A stretch of DNA of 64,000 nt from Streptomyces sp. NBC_01317 (GTDB lineage Bacteria; Actinomycetota; Actinomycetes; Streptomycetales; Streptomycetaceae), in assembly GCF_035961655.1 (NCBI RefSeq), contig NZ_CP108393.1:6123001-6187000 (forward strand). Direction: 5' to 3'. Position 1 is the stretch's first letter; every line of letters starts with the position of its first letter. The notes under the pieces are model-generated. The model saw only the letters and a list, made by a program, of their open reading frames with translations. It was not told where the DNA came from and did no database searches. Positions 35,466 through 44,770 of the stretch are shown piece after piece. The translations under genes were made by a program, and so were the position numbers.

Positions 35466-36875
35466 GTGAACTGGCAGGGCAAGCGGGTCACCGTCGCGGG
35501 TCTCGGAGTCTCCGGGATCCCGGCGGCCCGGGTGCTGCGCGGCCTCGGCGCCGAGGTCACCGTCGTCAACGACGGCGACGACGAACGGTCCCGTACCCAG
35601 GCCGCCGAGCTGGAGAAGCTGGGCGTCACGGTCCGGCTCGGCGACGGGGACACCCTGCCCGCCGGTACGGAACTGGTCGTCACCGCCCCCGGCTGGCGGC
35701 CGGACAAGCCGCTGTTCACGGCCGCCGCGGCGGCCGGGGTGGAGATCTGGGGCGACGTCGAGCTGGCCTGGCGGCTGCGGGGGCCCGGCGCGGCCCCCTG
35801 GCTCGCCGTCACCGGCACCAACGGCAAGACGACCACCGTCAGGATGCTCGCCTCGATCCTGACGGCGGCGGGACTGCGCACGGCCGCCGTCGGCAACATC
35901 GGCGTCTCGCTCCTGGACGCCGTGGCCGGCGACGAGACGTACGACGTGCTCGCCGTCGAACTCTCCAGCTACCAGCTGCACTGGGCGCCGAGCCTGCGCG
36001 CCCACTCCGCCGCCGTGCTCAACCTCGCCCCCGACCACCTCGACTGGCACGGGTCCATGGAGGCGTACGCCGCCGACAAGGGCCGGATCTACGAGGGAAA
36101 CCGGATCGCGTGCGTCTACAACGCGGCCGACCCGGCGACCGAGGACCTCGTCCGCGCCGCCGACGTCGAGGAGGGCTGCCGGGCGATCGGCTTCACCCTC
36201 GGCACCCCCGGTCCCTCCCAACTCGGCGTCGTGGACGGCATCCTGGTCGACCGCGCCTTCGTGGAGAACCGCCGGGACCAGGCCCAGGAGCTGGCCCACG
36301 TCACCGACGTCGACCCGCCGGCCCCGCACAACATCGCCAACGCCCTCGCGGCGGCGGCCCTCGCCCGCGCGTACGGCGTCGGGCCCACCGCCGTACGCGA
36401 CGGGCTGCGCGCCTTCAGGCCCGACCCGCACCGGATCGAACTGGTCGCCAGGACCGGCGGCGTCACGTACATCGACGACTCCAAGGCGACCAACACCCAT
36501 GCCGCGGAGGCGTCCCTGGCGGCCTACGACCCGATCGTCTGGATCGCGGGCGGCCTCGCCAAGGGCGCGGCCTTCGACGACCTGGTCTCCGGGTCCGCGA
36601 AGCGGCTGCGCGCGGTGGTCCTGATCGGCGCCGACCGTGCGCTGATCCGGGAAGCCCTCGCGCGACACGCCCCCGAAGTCCCGGTGGTCGACCTCGACCG
36701 GACCGACACTGGAGCGATGCCCGCCGCCGTCCGCGAAGCGGCACGGCTCGCTCAGCCGGGGGACACCGTACTGCTGGCCCCCGCCTGCGCCTCGATGGAC
36801 ATGTTCACCAACTACAACAAACGAGGCGAGGCGTTCGCGGACGCCGTCCGCGCACTCGCCGCTGAGCACGCCTGA
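35466..36875 (+). CDS. murD: UDP-N-acetylmuramoylalanine--D-glutamate ligase
   Basis: This 469-residue cytosolic Mur ligase adds D-Glu to UDP-MurNAc-L-Ala. VAVTGTNGKTTTVRML is the ATP loop, ELSSYQLHW and LNLAPDHLDWHGSMEAYAADKGRI are MurD hallmarks, and DDSKATNTHAAEASLA and LLAPACASMDMF complete the set. The GTG start follows a 47-base gap after mraY. A 124-base gap precedes ftsW. Confidence 0.97.
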   Translation: MNWQGKRVTVAGLGVSGIPAARVLRGLGAEVTVVNDGDDERSRTQAAELEKLGVTVRLGDGDTLPAGTELVVTAPGWRPDKPLFTAAAAAGVEIWGDVELAWRLRGPGAAPWLAVTGTNGKTTTVRMLASILTAAGLRTAAVGNIGVSLLDAVAGDETYDVLAVELSSYQLHWAPSLRAHSAAVLNLAPDHLDWHGSMEAYAADKGRIYEGNRIACVYNAADPATEDLVRAADVEEGCRAIGFTLGTPGPSQLGVVDGILVDRAFVENRRDQAQELAHVTDVDPPAPHNIANALAAAALARAYGVGPTAVRDGLRAFRPDPHRIELVARTGGVTYIDDSKATNTHAAEASLAAYDPIVWIAGGLAKGAAFDDLVSGSAKRLRAVVLIGADRALIREALARHAPEVPVVDLDRTDTGAMPAAVREAARLAQPGDTVLLAPACASMDMFTNYNKRGEAFADAVRALAAEHA

Positions 36876-36999
36876 CCGGCCCGGCCCTCCGGTGCCGTGC
36901 CGAGCGGTCCCGAGGACCCCGGCCGCGGCACCCGCGCCGCGGCCGGGTCCTGGGGGACTCCGGCAGCCGCGCCGGGCACGACTGGAGGGGACAGCGACG

Positions 37000-38640
37000 A
37001 TGCCGGCCGACGACACCGTGGGACGGGACCCGCGCCCCGCGCCACGCGGAGCGGGCCTGACGGGCACTCCCGCCCTCGCGGGGGTGCCGGGAGCGGGCAG
37101 GGGACCCGGCGACGGCGCGGAGGCCGCAGCGGGGTCCCTGGCGGTACGGGGGCCCCTCGCCAGGATCGCCGTCCTGGCCGGCCTCGGCCGCACCCCGGCG
37201 CCCGGACGGGCCCCGGCGCCCGTCCGCCTTCCCGTCCGCCGCCCCACGTTCGCGGACCAGAGGACGTTCCTCGCCCGCCTGCCGGGGCTCGCGCTGCGCG
37301 GCAAGGCCCCCGGAGCGCCCGTACGGCGTCCCCCCGCCGCCCGCGGCCGGGGGAGCGGCCCCCGCGCCCCCAGGCCGCCCCGCGGCGGCGGGATCAGGCG
37401 CAGGTTCGAACAGGCCCGGCGCACCTGGGACCGCCCGCTCACCGCGTACTACCTGATCCTCGGCAGCAGTCTGCTGATCACCGTCCTCGGACTGGTGATG
37501 GTGTACTCCGCGTCCATGATCAAGGCGCTGGAGCTGTCGCTGCCCGGCGCGTACTTCTTCCGCAAGCAGCTGTTCGCCGCCGGCATCGGCACCGCCCTGC
37601 TGCTGATCGCCTCCCGCATGCCGGCCAAGCTCCACCGCGCCTTCTCCTACCCGCTGCTCGTCGGCACGGTCTTCCTCATGGCCCTGGTCCAGGTCCCCGG
37701 GATAGGGCAGTCCGTCAACGGCAACCAGAACTGGCTCTCCGTAGGAGGCCCCTTCCAGCTCCAGCCCAGCGAGTTCGGCAAGCTCGCGCTGATCCTGTGG
37801 GGCGCCGACCTGCTCGCCCGCAAGCAGGACAAGCGGCTGCTCTCGCAGTGGAAGCACCTGCTGGTGCCGCTGGTCCCGGTCGCCTTCATGCTGCTCGGGC
37901 TGATCATGCTCGGCGGCGACATGGGTACGGCGATCATCCTCACCGCGATCCTCTTCGGCCTGCTGTGGCTGGCCGGGGCGCCCACCCGGCTGTTCGGCGG
38001 GGTGCTGGGCCTCGCGGGTGTGGTCGGGTTCGTCCTGATCAAGACCAACGAGAACCGGTTGTCGCGGTTCTCCTGCGTGGGGGCGATCGATGTCGGCCCC
38101 AACGGCGAGTGCTTCCAGGCCGTGCACGGCATCTATGCTCTTGCCTCCGGCGGATGGTTCGGTTCGGGGCTCGGCGCCAGTGTGGAAAAGTGGGGCCAAC
38201 TTCCCGAACCGCACACCGACTTCATCTTCGCCGTCACCGGGGAGGAACTGGGGCTGGTGGGGACGCTGTCGGTGCTCGCCCTGTTCGCGGCTCTAGGCTA
38301 TGCGGGTATCCGCGTGGCCGGACGCACGGAGGATCCCTTCGTGAGGTACGCCGCGGGAGGTGTCACCACGTGGATCACGGCCCAGGCCGTGGTCAACATC
38401 GGTGCGGTGCTCGGTCTGCTGCCGATCGCCGGAGTCCCGCTGCCGCTGTTCTCCTACGGAGGATCGGCTCTGCTGCCGACCATGTTCGCCGTCGGGCTGC
38501 TGATCGCCTTCGCGCGGGACGATCCCGCCGCGAAGGCGGCCCTGGCCATGCGGCAGCCTGTCTTCAGCAGGAAGCGGGCCGGGGTGAGATGGAAGACGAT
38601 GAGACGGCGCGTCAAGAAGCGTCCGTCCGGAGAGCGGTGA
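37000..38640 (+). CDS. ftsW: Septal peptidoglycan polymerase FtsW
   Basis: The protein has 546 residues. The SEDS-family core of about ten helices runs from about residue 145 (TAYYLILGSSLLITVLGLVM). It contains ALVQVPGIGQSVNGNQNW, PSEFGKLALILWGADLL, GGDMGTAIILTAILFGLLW and YGGSALLPTMFAVGLLIAFAR. It polymerises lipid II at the septum with FtsI. The first 140 or so residues are an unusual Pro/Arg/Gly-rich cytosolic extension. ATG 37000 has GGAGGGGA upstream; an earlier in-frame start at 36892 reads through low-information sequence. Confidence 0.95.
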   Translation: MPADDTVGRDPRPAPRGAGLTGTPALAGVPGAGRGPGDGAEAAAGSLAVRGPLARIAVLAGLGRTPAPGRAPAPVRLPVRRPTFADQRTFLARLPGLALRGKAPGAPVRRPPAARGRGSGPRAPRPPRGGGIRRRFEQARRTWDRPLTAYYLILGSSLLITVLGLVMVYSASMIKALELSLPGAYFFRKQLFAAGIGTALLLIASRMPAKLHRAFSYPLLVGTVFLMALVQVPGIGQSVNGNQNWLSVGGPFQLQPSEFGKLALILWGADLLARKQDKRLLSQWKHLLVPLVPVAFMLLGLIMLGGDMGTAIILTAILFGLLWLAGAPTRLFGGVLGLAGVVGFVLIKTNENRLSRFSCVGAIDVGPNGECFQAVHGIYALASGGWFGSGLGASVEKWGQLPEPHTDFIFAVTGEELGLVGTLSVLALFAALGYAGIRVAGRTEDPFVRYAAGGVTTWITAQAVVNIGAVLGLLPIAGVPLPLFSYGGSALLPTMFAVGLLIAFARDDPAAKAALAMRQPVFSRKRAGVRWKTMRRRVKKRPSGER

Positions 38641-38646
38641 ATTTCG

Positions 38647-39741
38647 GTGCATGTCGTACTCGCCGGTGGGGGGACCGCCGGCCACATCGAGCCCGCGCTC
38701 GCCCTCGCGGACGCCCTGCGCAGGCAGGACCCCACCGTGGGGATCACGGCCCTCGGCACGGAGCGCGGCCTGGAGACCAGGCTCGTCCCCGAGCGGGGGT
38801 ACGAACTGGGACTCATCCCGGCCGTACCGCTGCCGCGCCGACCCACCCCCGAACTGATCACCGTCCCGGGACGGCTCCGCGGCACGATCAAGGCCGCCGA
38901 GCAGATCCTGGAGCGCACGAAGGCCGACTGCGTCGTCGGCTTCGGCGGCTATGTCGCGCTGCCCGGCTACCTCGCCGCCAAGCGGCTGGGCGTGCCGATC
39001 ATCGTCCACGAGGCCAACGCCAGGCCGGGCCTCGCCAACAAGATCGGGTCGCGGTACGCGGCGGCGGTCGCCGTCTCCACGCCGGACAGCAAGCTCCGGG
39101 GCGCCCGCTACATCGGCATCCCGCTGCGCCGGACGATCGCCACCCTCGACCGGGCCCGGGTCCGTCCCGAGGCGCGCGCGGCCTTCGGCCTCGACCCCAA
39201 CCTGCCGACACTGCTCGTCTCCGGCGGCTCGCAGGGCGCACGCCGGCTCAACGAGGTGGTGCAGCAGGTCGCTCCGGTGCTCCAGCGCTCCGGGATCCAG
39301 ATCTTGCACGCGGTCGGCCCGAAGAACGAATTGCCGCATGTGGACAACATGCCCGGAATGCCGCCCTATATCCCGGTACCGTATGTGGACCGGATGGACC
39401 TCGCGTACGCGGCGGCGGACATGATGCTCTGCCGTGCGGGCGCGATGACCGTCGCCGAACTCACCGCCGTCGGGCTGCCCGCCGCCTATGTGCCGTTGCC
39501 CATCGGCAACGGCGAACAGCGGCTCAACGCCCAGCCGGTGGTGAAGGCGGGCGGTGGACTGCTCGTCGACGACGCCGAACTGACGCCCCAGTGGGTGCAG
39601 GGCAACATCCTGCCGGTGCTGGCCGATCCGCACCGGCTGTACGAGATGTCCCGCGCGGCCGCCGAGTTCGGGCGCCGGGACGCAGATGATCTGCTTGTCG
39701 GCATGGTGTACGAGGCGATTGCCGCACGCCGGCAGGCGTAA
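38647..39741 (+). CDS. murG: UDP-GlcNAc:lipid I GlcNAc transferase
   Basis: This 364-residue peripheral membrane glycosyltransferase makes lipid II. LAGGGTAGHIEPALALADAL is the N-terminal glycine loop. VGFGGYVALPGYLAA, HEANARPGLANK, VSGGSQGARRLNEVV and CRAGAMTVAELTAVGLPA...NGEQRLNA (the UDP-GlcNAc site) follow. It starts six bases after the ftsW stop. In this genus murG precedes ftsQ without an intervening murC, as seen here. Confidence 0.97.
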   Translation: MHVVLAGGGTAGHIEPALALADALRRQDPTVGITALGTERGLETRLVPERGYELGLIPAVPLPRRPTPELITVPGRLRGTIKAAEQILERTKADCVVGFGGYVALPGYLAAKRLGVPIIVHEANARPGLANKIGSRYAAAVAVSTPDSKLRGARYIGIPLRRTIATLDRARVRPEARAAFGLDPNLPTLLVSGGSQGARRLNEVVQQVAPVLQRSGIQILHAVGPKNELPHVDNMPGMPPYIPVPYVDRMDLAYAAADMMLCRAGAMTVAELTAVGLPAAYVPLPIGNGEQRLNAQPVVKAGGGLLVDDAELTPQWVQGNILPVLADPHRLYEMSRAAAEFGRRDADDLLVGMVYEAIAARRQA

Positions 39742-39777
39742 CGCGCCGCGAGGCGCCGAACCAGGGAGGCAGGGAGC

Positions 39778-40575
39778 GTGGCCGGACCGACGACCGCCGC
39801 ACGGGACGCGCGAGCGCAGGCGGAGTCCGGCCGCTCCGGACCGGGCGGCTCCCCGCCCGGCCGCCGCTTCCGGCTCCCCGGCCGGTACGTGCTGATCGCA
39901 CTGGCCGCCGGGACCGTCCTGACCGCCGCCGGGATCTGGGTGCTGTACGGCTCGCACTGGCTGCGGGTCGAGCGGGTGAGCACGTCCGGCACGGACGTGC
40001 TCACCGTCGCGCGGGTGGAGCGGGCGGCGGCCGTACCGATCGGATCGCCGCTGGTCTCCGTGGACACCGGCGCGATCGAGGAGCGGCTCCGGCGGAGGCT
40101 GCCGCGGATCGAGACGGTCGAAGCGATCCGGTCGTGGCCGCACGGAATCAGTCTGAAAGTGACCGAACGTCAGCCGGTCCTGCTGATCGAAAAGGGCGGA
40201 AAGTTCATCGAAGTGGACGCCGGCGGAACTCGTTTCGCCACGGTCGGGAAGGCCCCGAAGGGCGTGCCCCTACTGAAATTGACGGGGGAACAGTCAGCCG
40301 GACAGCAGCGCTTTCCGGCCGGCCGGCTGACCCGCGAAGCCGTCCGCGTCAGGAGCGAACTCCCCGGGAAAGTCGCCGCGGACACCAGGGCGGTCCGGGT
40401 GCGTTCGTACGACTCGATCTCGCTGGAGTTGACCGGCGGACGTACGGTGATGTGGGGAAGCGGCGAGGACGGCGCGGCCAAGGCGCGTGCGCTCACCGCT
40501 CTCATGAAAGCAGCCCCTGGGGCGGCCCACTTCGACGTCAGCGCGCCCACCGCGCCCGCCTCGTCACGGAGTTGA
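39778..40575 (+). CDS. ftsQ: Cell division protein FtsQ
   Basis: A 265-residue bitopic membrane protein. A basic, Pro/Gly-rich cytosolic segment precedes one helix near residues 38-56 (YVLIALAAGTVLTAAGIWVLY). The POTRA domain begins LRVERVSTSGTDVLTVARVE and continues RRRLPRIETVEAIRSWPHGISLKVTER. It nucleates the FtsQ-FtsL-DivIC septal complex. GTG 39778 has GGGAGG upstream. ftsZ follows after a long regulatory gap. Confidence 0.95.
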   Translation: MAGPTTAARDARAQAESGRSGPGGSPPGRRFRLPGRYVLIALAAGTVLTAAGIWVLYGSHWLRVERVSTSGTDVLTVARVERAAAVPIGSPLVSVDTGAIEERLRRRLPRIETVEAIRSWPHGISLKVTERQPVLLIEKGGKFIEVDAGGTRFATVGKAPKGVPLLKLTGEQSAGQQRFPAGRLTREAVRVRSELPGKVAADTRAVRVRSYDSISLELTGGRTVMWGSGEDGAAKARALTALMKAAPGAAHFDVSAPTAPASSRS

Positions 40576-40576
40576 C

Positions 40577-40851
40577 GCTCATATGTGCTGGCCAGCACCC
40601 TGGTTGGTCAGCGCTATGGGTGATCACATAGGGTGAAAAGAAAAACGGGAGGTTCGGCGTGTTCGTTGAACGTGCGCCACTTGTCGACTTAGTGTCCTGT
40701 TCGGAAGAGTCCTAGAAGCGGACACACAGGTAACCCTGAACTTTCGACGTCAGGGTTTGGGTCGGCGTTCCGGACCGTCCCATCGGCATCAGTCTCGCAG
40801 CGCGACTTCAGCGAAGCGACGACACGTAACTCGAGGCGAGAGGCCTTCGAC
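40577..40851 (+). promoter_or_regulatory. ftsZ promoter and leader region
   Basis: These 275 bases are far AT-richer than the rest of the cluster. Candidate promoters are TTGAAC (40666-40671), a 17-base spacer and TTAGTG (40689-40694), and a weaker TTGGTC...CATAGG pair near 40604-40632. GACAC at 40721-40725 matches the core site of WhiA, which activates ftsZ during sporulation. Dyads are CTATG-N8-CATAG (40615-40632, containing the palindrome GTGATCAC) and AACCCTGA-N10-TCAGGGTT (40732-40757). Several developmentally used ftsZ promoters are known in Streptomyces. Confidence 0.7.
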
Positions 40852-42060
40852 GTGGCAGCACCGCAGAACTACCTCGCAGTCATCAAGGTCATCGGTGTCG
40901 GCGGCGGTGGTGTCAATGCCATCAACCGAATGATCGAGGTCGGTCTCAAGGGCGTCGAGTTCATCGCGATCAACACTGACGCGCAAGCCCTGTTGATGAG
41001 CGACGCCGACGTCAAGCTCGACGTCGGCCGCGAACTCACCCGGGGCCTCGGCGCCGGAGCCAATCCGGCAGTCGGTCGCAAGGCGGCAGAGGACCACCGT
41101 GAGGAGATCGAGGAGGTCCTCAAGGGGGCCGACATGGTCTTCGTCACCGCAGGCGAGGGAGGCGGCACCGGCACCGGTGGCGCGCCCGTGGTCGCCGCCA
41201 TCGCGCGTTCGCTGGGCGCCCTCACGATCGGTGTGGTCACCCGCCCGTTCACCTTCGAGGGCCGCCGCCGCGCGAACCAGGCGGAGGACGGGATCGCCGA
41301 ACTCCGCGAAGAGGTCGACACCCTCATCGTCATCCCCAACGACCGGCTGCTGTCCATCTCGGACCGTCAGGTCAGCGTGCTGGACGCCTTCAAGTCGGCC
41401 GACCAGGTGCTGCTCTCGGGTGTCCAGGGCATCACCGATCTGATCACCACACCGGGTCTGATCAACCTCGACTTCGCCGACGTCAAGTCCGTGATGTCCG
41501 AGGCCGGATCGGCGCTCATGGGCATCGGCTCGGCCCGCGGCGACGACCGCGCGGTGGCCGCCGCCGAGATGGCGATCTCCTCGCCCCTGCTCGAAGCGTC
41601 CATCGACGGCGCCCGCGGTGTCCTGCTCTCCATCTCCGGCGGCTCCGACCTCGGTCTCTTCGAGATCAACGAGGCCGCGCAGCTCGTGAGCGAGGCCGCC
41701 CACCCCGAGGCCAACATCATCTTCGGTGCCGTCATCGACGACGCCCTGGGCGACGAGGTGCGGGTCACCGTGATCGCGGCGGGCTTCGACGGCGGACAGC
41801 CGCCGACGCGCCGCGAGACCGTGCTCGGCGCCGGCAAGCGCGAGGAGCAGCAGGCCCCGCCGCGGTCCGTGGACAGCGGCAGGTCCACCGGCGGACTCGG
41901 TACGGTCCCGCCGCGCGACGACAGCCCGGCCAAGCCGGAACCGGCGCAGGCGGTCAACGAGAAGCCGCTCCCGCCGATCAGCTCGCCGCACGTCCCGCCG
42001 GCCCGTCCGTACCAGGACACCCAGGTCGAAGAGCTGGATGTTCCGGACTTCTTGAAGTGA
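40852..42060 (+). CDS. ftsZ: Cell division GTPase FtsZ
   Basis: This 402-residue tubulin homologue forms the Z ring and, in aerial hyphae, ladders of Z rings. The tubulin signature GGGTGTG is at residues 103-109, [14 protein letters not shown] is near 14, and the T7 loop [11 protein letters not shown] is intact. A disordered linker ends in the conserved C-terminal peptide [11 protein letters not shown], which binds SepF and other partners. The GTG start follows GAGGCGAGAGG. The stop overlaps pgeF in GTGA. Confidence 0.99.
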   Translation: MAAPQNYLAVIKVIGVGGGGVNAINRMIEVGLKGVEFIAINTDAQALLMSDADVKLDVGRELTRGLGAGANPAVGRKAAEDHREEIEEVLKGADMVFVTAGEGGGTGTGGAPVVAAIARSLGALTIGVVTRPFTFEGRRRANQAEDGIAELREEVDTLIVIPNDRLLSISDRQVSVLDAFKSADQVLLSGVQGITDLITTPGLINLDFADVKSVMSEAGSALMGIGSARGDDRAVAAAEMAISSPLLEASIDGARGVLLSISGGSDLGLFEINEAAQLVSEAAHPEANIIFGAVIDDALGDEVRVTVIAAGFDGGQPPTRRETVLGAGKREEQQAPPRSVDSGRSTGGLGTVPPRDDSPAKPEPAQAVNEKPLPPISSPHVPPARPYQDTQVEELDVPDFLK

Positions 42061-42866
42061 TAGAGCGGCAGGACACCGAGAGCGGCGCGCACTTCGCCTT
42101 CACCGACAAGTGGGGCGGGGTGAGCGCCGTTCCGTACGAACAGCTCAATCTGGGCGGGGCGGTCGGCGACGACCCGGCCGCCGTACGGACCAACCGCGAA
42201 CTGGCGGCGAAGTCCCTGGGCCTCGATCCGGGGCAGGTGGTCTGGATGAACCAGGTGCACGGCCGCGAGGTGGCGGTCGTGGACGGCCCTTGGCACGCGG
42301 CGGACGCGACGACCCCCGCGAGCCCCTCGGTCCCCGTATCCCTCTCCGGCATTCCGCCGGTCGACGCGCTGGTCACCGCGCGCGGCGGACTCGCCCTCGC
42401 CGTCCTCACCGCGGACTGCGTGCCCGTGCTGCTGGCCGACCCGGTCGCCGGGATCGCGTCCGCCGCCCACGCCGGACGCCCCGGGCTGGTCGCCGGGGTC
42501 GTCCCGGCCGCCGTCGAGGCCATGGTCGCGCTCGGCGCCGAACCGTCGCGGATCACCGCCCGTACCGGACCGGCCGTCTGCGGACGCTGCTACGAGGTCC
42601 CGGCTGCGCTGCGCGACGACGTCGCCGCGGTCGTACCGGAGTCCTGGGCCGAGACCGGGTGGGGCACCCCGGCCGTCGACGTCGTCGCGGGGGTGCACGC
42701 GCAGCTCGCCGCGCTCGGGATCGAGGACCGGGGGCGGTCGGACTTCTGCACGCGCGAGTCGGGCGACCACTTCTCGTACCGCCGCGACCGGACCACGGGC
42801 CGGCTCGCCGGCTATGTCTGGCTGGACGCCCTTGGCGGCCCGAGCGGCCTGGGCGGTCCGGCATGA
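42057..42866 (+). CDS. pgeF: Peptidoglycan editing factor PgeF (YfiH/laccase-domain family)
   Basis: This 269-residue protein of the YlmD/YfiH family has the zinc-site motifs [25 protein letters not shown] and [10 protein letters not shown]. In E. coli the relative removes wrongly incorporated L-Ser from peptidoglycan precursors; other members show purine nucleoside phosphorylase or laccase-like activity. The usual AHAGWRG tryptophan is replaced here. GTG 42057 overlaps the ftsZ stop and is thus translationally coupled to it. Confidence 0.9.
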   Translation: MIERQDTESGAHFAFTDKWGGVSAVPYEQLNLGGAVGDDPAAVRTNRELAAKSLGLDPGQVVWMNQVHGREVAVVDGPWHAADATTPASPSVPVSLSGIPPVDALVTARGGLALAVLTADCVPVLLADPVAGIASAAHAGRPGLVAGVVPAAVEAMVALGAEPSRITARTGPAVCGRCYEVPAALRDDVAAVVPESWAETGWGTPAVDVVAGVHAQLAALGIEDRGRSDFCTRESGDHFSYRRDRTTGRLAGYVWLDALGGPSGLGGPA

Positions 42867-43582
42867 CGGACCGCGGAACCGAACTCGCGGACAACCTCGC
42901 GAAGGTGGAGGACCGGATCGCCGGCGCCTGCGCCGCCGCCGGGCGCGCGCGGGAGGAGGTGACCCTGATCGTGGTCACCAAGACCTACCCCGCGAGCGAC
43001 GTCCGGATCCTGCACGAGTTGGGGGTGCGGGAGGTCGCCGAGAACCGCGACCAGGACGCCGGGCCCAAGGCCGCCGCCTGTCAGGATTTGTCGTTGACGT
43101 GGCACTTCGTCGGTCAGTTGCAGACGAACAAGGTTCGTTCCGTGGCCGGTTACGCCGATGTCGTGCAGTCTGTCGACCGGGTGAAGCTCGTTTCCGCCCT
43201 CTCCGCCGCGGCGGTCCGGGCGGAGCGCGAACTGGTCTGCCTGATCCAGGTCGCGCTCGACGCCGGTTCGGGCGAGCGCGGCGCGAGAGGGGGTGTGGCG
43301 CCCGGCGGGATCGAGGAGTTGGCCACCGCGCTGGCCGGTGCGCCGGGTCTGCGGCTCGGCGGTCTGATGACCGTGGCGCCGCTGGCCGGACCGTACGCGG
43401 GACGGCAACAGGAGGCGTTCGAGCGGCTGCTGGAATTCTCATCCCGCCTGCGCGCGGACCATCCGGCTGCGAACATGGTGTCAGCAGGGATGAGTGCGGA
43501 CCTCGAAGCAGCCGTCATGGCCGGAGCGACACATGTACGCGTCGGTACGGCGGTGCTCGGAGACCGACCTCGGCTCGGGTAA
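42863..43582 (+). CDS. YggS-family PLP homeostasis protein
   Basis: A 239-residue alanine-racemase-like TIM barrel with no catalytic second domain. Lys40 in VVTKTYPASDV should bind pyridoxal phosphate. VAENRDQDAGPKAA, WHFVGQLQTNKVRSV, GGLMTVAPLAG and SAGMSADLEAAVMAGATHVRVGTAVLG are family motifs. Such proteins buffer PLP and affect amino acid metabolism. The ATG overlaps the pgeF stop in ATGA; location between ftsZ and sepF is conserved in Gram-positive bacteria. Confidence 0.95.
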   Translation: MTDRGTELADNLAKVEDRIAGACAAAGRAREEVTLIVVTKTYPASDVRILHELGVREVAENRDQDAGPKAAACQDLSLTWHFVGQLQTNKVRSVAGYADVVQSVDRVKLVSALSAAAVRAERELVCLIQVALDAGSGERGARGGVAPGGIEELATALAGAPGLRLGGLMTVAPLAGPYAGRQQEAFERLLEFSSRLRADHPAANMVSAGMSADLEAAVMAGATHVRVGTAVLGDRPRLG

Positions 43583-43706
43583 CGTCGCGAAGCAAGTCGG
43601 ACCACAGCAGAAAATATGGTCATTCCCGCCGATAGACGGGTGGACCGAGTGGATCGCGGGCACTTGGTGACGAGGCCGATCCACCACAGAGCGGAGGACT
43701 CAGAGC

Positions 43707-44318
43707 ATGGCCGGCGCGATGCGCAAGATGGCGGTCTACCTCGGCCTCGTGGAGGACGATGGGTACGACGGCCGGGGCTTTGACCCCGACGACGATTTCG
43801 AACCCGAGCCGGAGCCCGAGCGGGAGCACCGGCGCCACCAGCCCGTGCACCAGCAGGAGCGGGAAGAACCGGTGCGGATGGTCCAACCACCCGCGCAGCG
43901 CGAGCGCGAGCCGGTGCCCCTAGCGGTAGAAAACGGACGTCCGGCGCGAATCGCCCCCGTGGCATCCATCACACCTGAACGTCCGAGCCTGGAGAAGAAC
44001 GCACCGGTGATCATGCCCAAGGTCGTGTCCGAGCGGGAGCCCTACCGCATCACCACGTTGCACCCGAGGACCTACAACGAGGCCCGTACCATCGGGGAAC
44101 ACTTCCGTGAGGGCACTCCTGTCATCATGAATCTCACGGAGATGGACGACACGGACGCGAAGCGACTTGTCGACTTCGCCGCGGGTCTTGTCTTCGGTCT
44201 CCATGGCAGCATTGAACGGGTGACGCAGAAGGTGTTCCTGCTGTCTCCTGCTAACGTCGATGTCACGGCGGAGGACAAGGCCCGCATCGCAGAGGGCGGA
44301 TTCTTCAACCAGAGCTGA
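43707..44318 (+). CDS. sepF: Cell division protein SepF
   Basis: A 203-residue protein that binds FtsZ and anchors it to the membrane. The N-terminal [14 protein letters not shown] is the membrane-binding amphipathic helix. A long acidic then basic, Glu/Pro/His-rich linker (residues 20-105) follows. The C-terminal SepF core has [44 protein letters not shown] and a final [16 protein letters not shown] lies upstream. It sits between yggS and yggT, the classical ylm order. Confidence 0.97.
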   Translation: MAGAMRKMAVYLGLVEDDGYDGRGFDPDDDFEPEPEPEREHRRHQPVHQQEREEPVRMVQPPAQREREPVPLAVENGRPARIAPVASITPERPSLEKNAPVIMPKVVSEREPYRITTLHPRTYNEARTIGEHFREGTPVIMNLTEMDDTDAKRLVDFAAGLVFGLHGSIERVTQKVFLLSPANVDVTAEDKARIAEGGFFNQS

Positions 44319-44330
44319 GAACACGGCACC

Positions 44331-44374
44331 GGGAACGACCCGGTCGCAGGGCGGGAACGATCCGGTCGCAAGGC
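44331..44374 (+). repeat. Two tandem 22-bp units between sepF and yggT
   Basis: GGGAACGACCCGGTCGCAGGGC is followed directly by the same unit with two changes. Each contains the dyad GACCCGGTC-like core. It lies in an 89-base gap and may be slippage or a duplicated operator. Confidence 0.8.
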
Positions 44375-44407
44375 CGGACCGGGGACCAGGGGAGAGGGAA
44401 GCACGGG

Positions 44408-44698
44408 ATGGGCGTCGCACTAGAGGTGATCTACATCGTTCTGGTGTGTTTCCTCGTCGTGCTTATTTTCCGGCTGGTCATGGACTACGTCTTCCAGTTC
44501 GCCCGCTCGTGGCAACCCGGCAAGGCGATGGTGGTCGTCCTGGAGGCCACCTACACTGTCACCGATCCACCGCTCAAGCTTCTGCGGCGGTTCATTCCGC
44601 CGCTGCGTCTCGGGGGCGTGGCACTCGACCTGTCCTTCTTCGTTCTGATGATCATCGTGTACATCCTCATCACGGTCGTGAGCGGTCTCGCGACGTGA
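44408..44698 (+). CDS. YggT family membrane protein
   Basis: A 96-residue protein with two membrane helices (VIYIVLVCFLVVLIFRLVMDYV and LDLSFFVLMIIVYILITVVSGL) around the family motif DPPLKLLRRFIPPLRLGG. YggT (YlmG) genes regularly sit between sepF and divIVA in Gram-positive bacteria and may help organise division or nucleoid placement. GGGGAGAGGGAAG gives a strong ribosome-binding site. Confidence 0.93.
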   Translation: MGVALEVIYIVLVCFLVVLIFRLVMDYVFQFARSWQPGKAMVVVLEATYTVTDPPLKLLRRFIPPLRLGGVALDLSFFVLMIIVYILITVVSGLAT

Positions 44699-44770
44699 GC
44701 GACCTGGTGAGGGGAATGTGAACGATACGGTCTTGCCGACTGCCGACGACTACGTAGAGGTGAAGAAGAG

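Noticed and set aside
36897..39689. 930-codon plus-strand frame across ftsW and murG
   Set aside because: Out-of-frame reading of two well-supported genes; Arg/Pro/Ala-rich with no domains.
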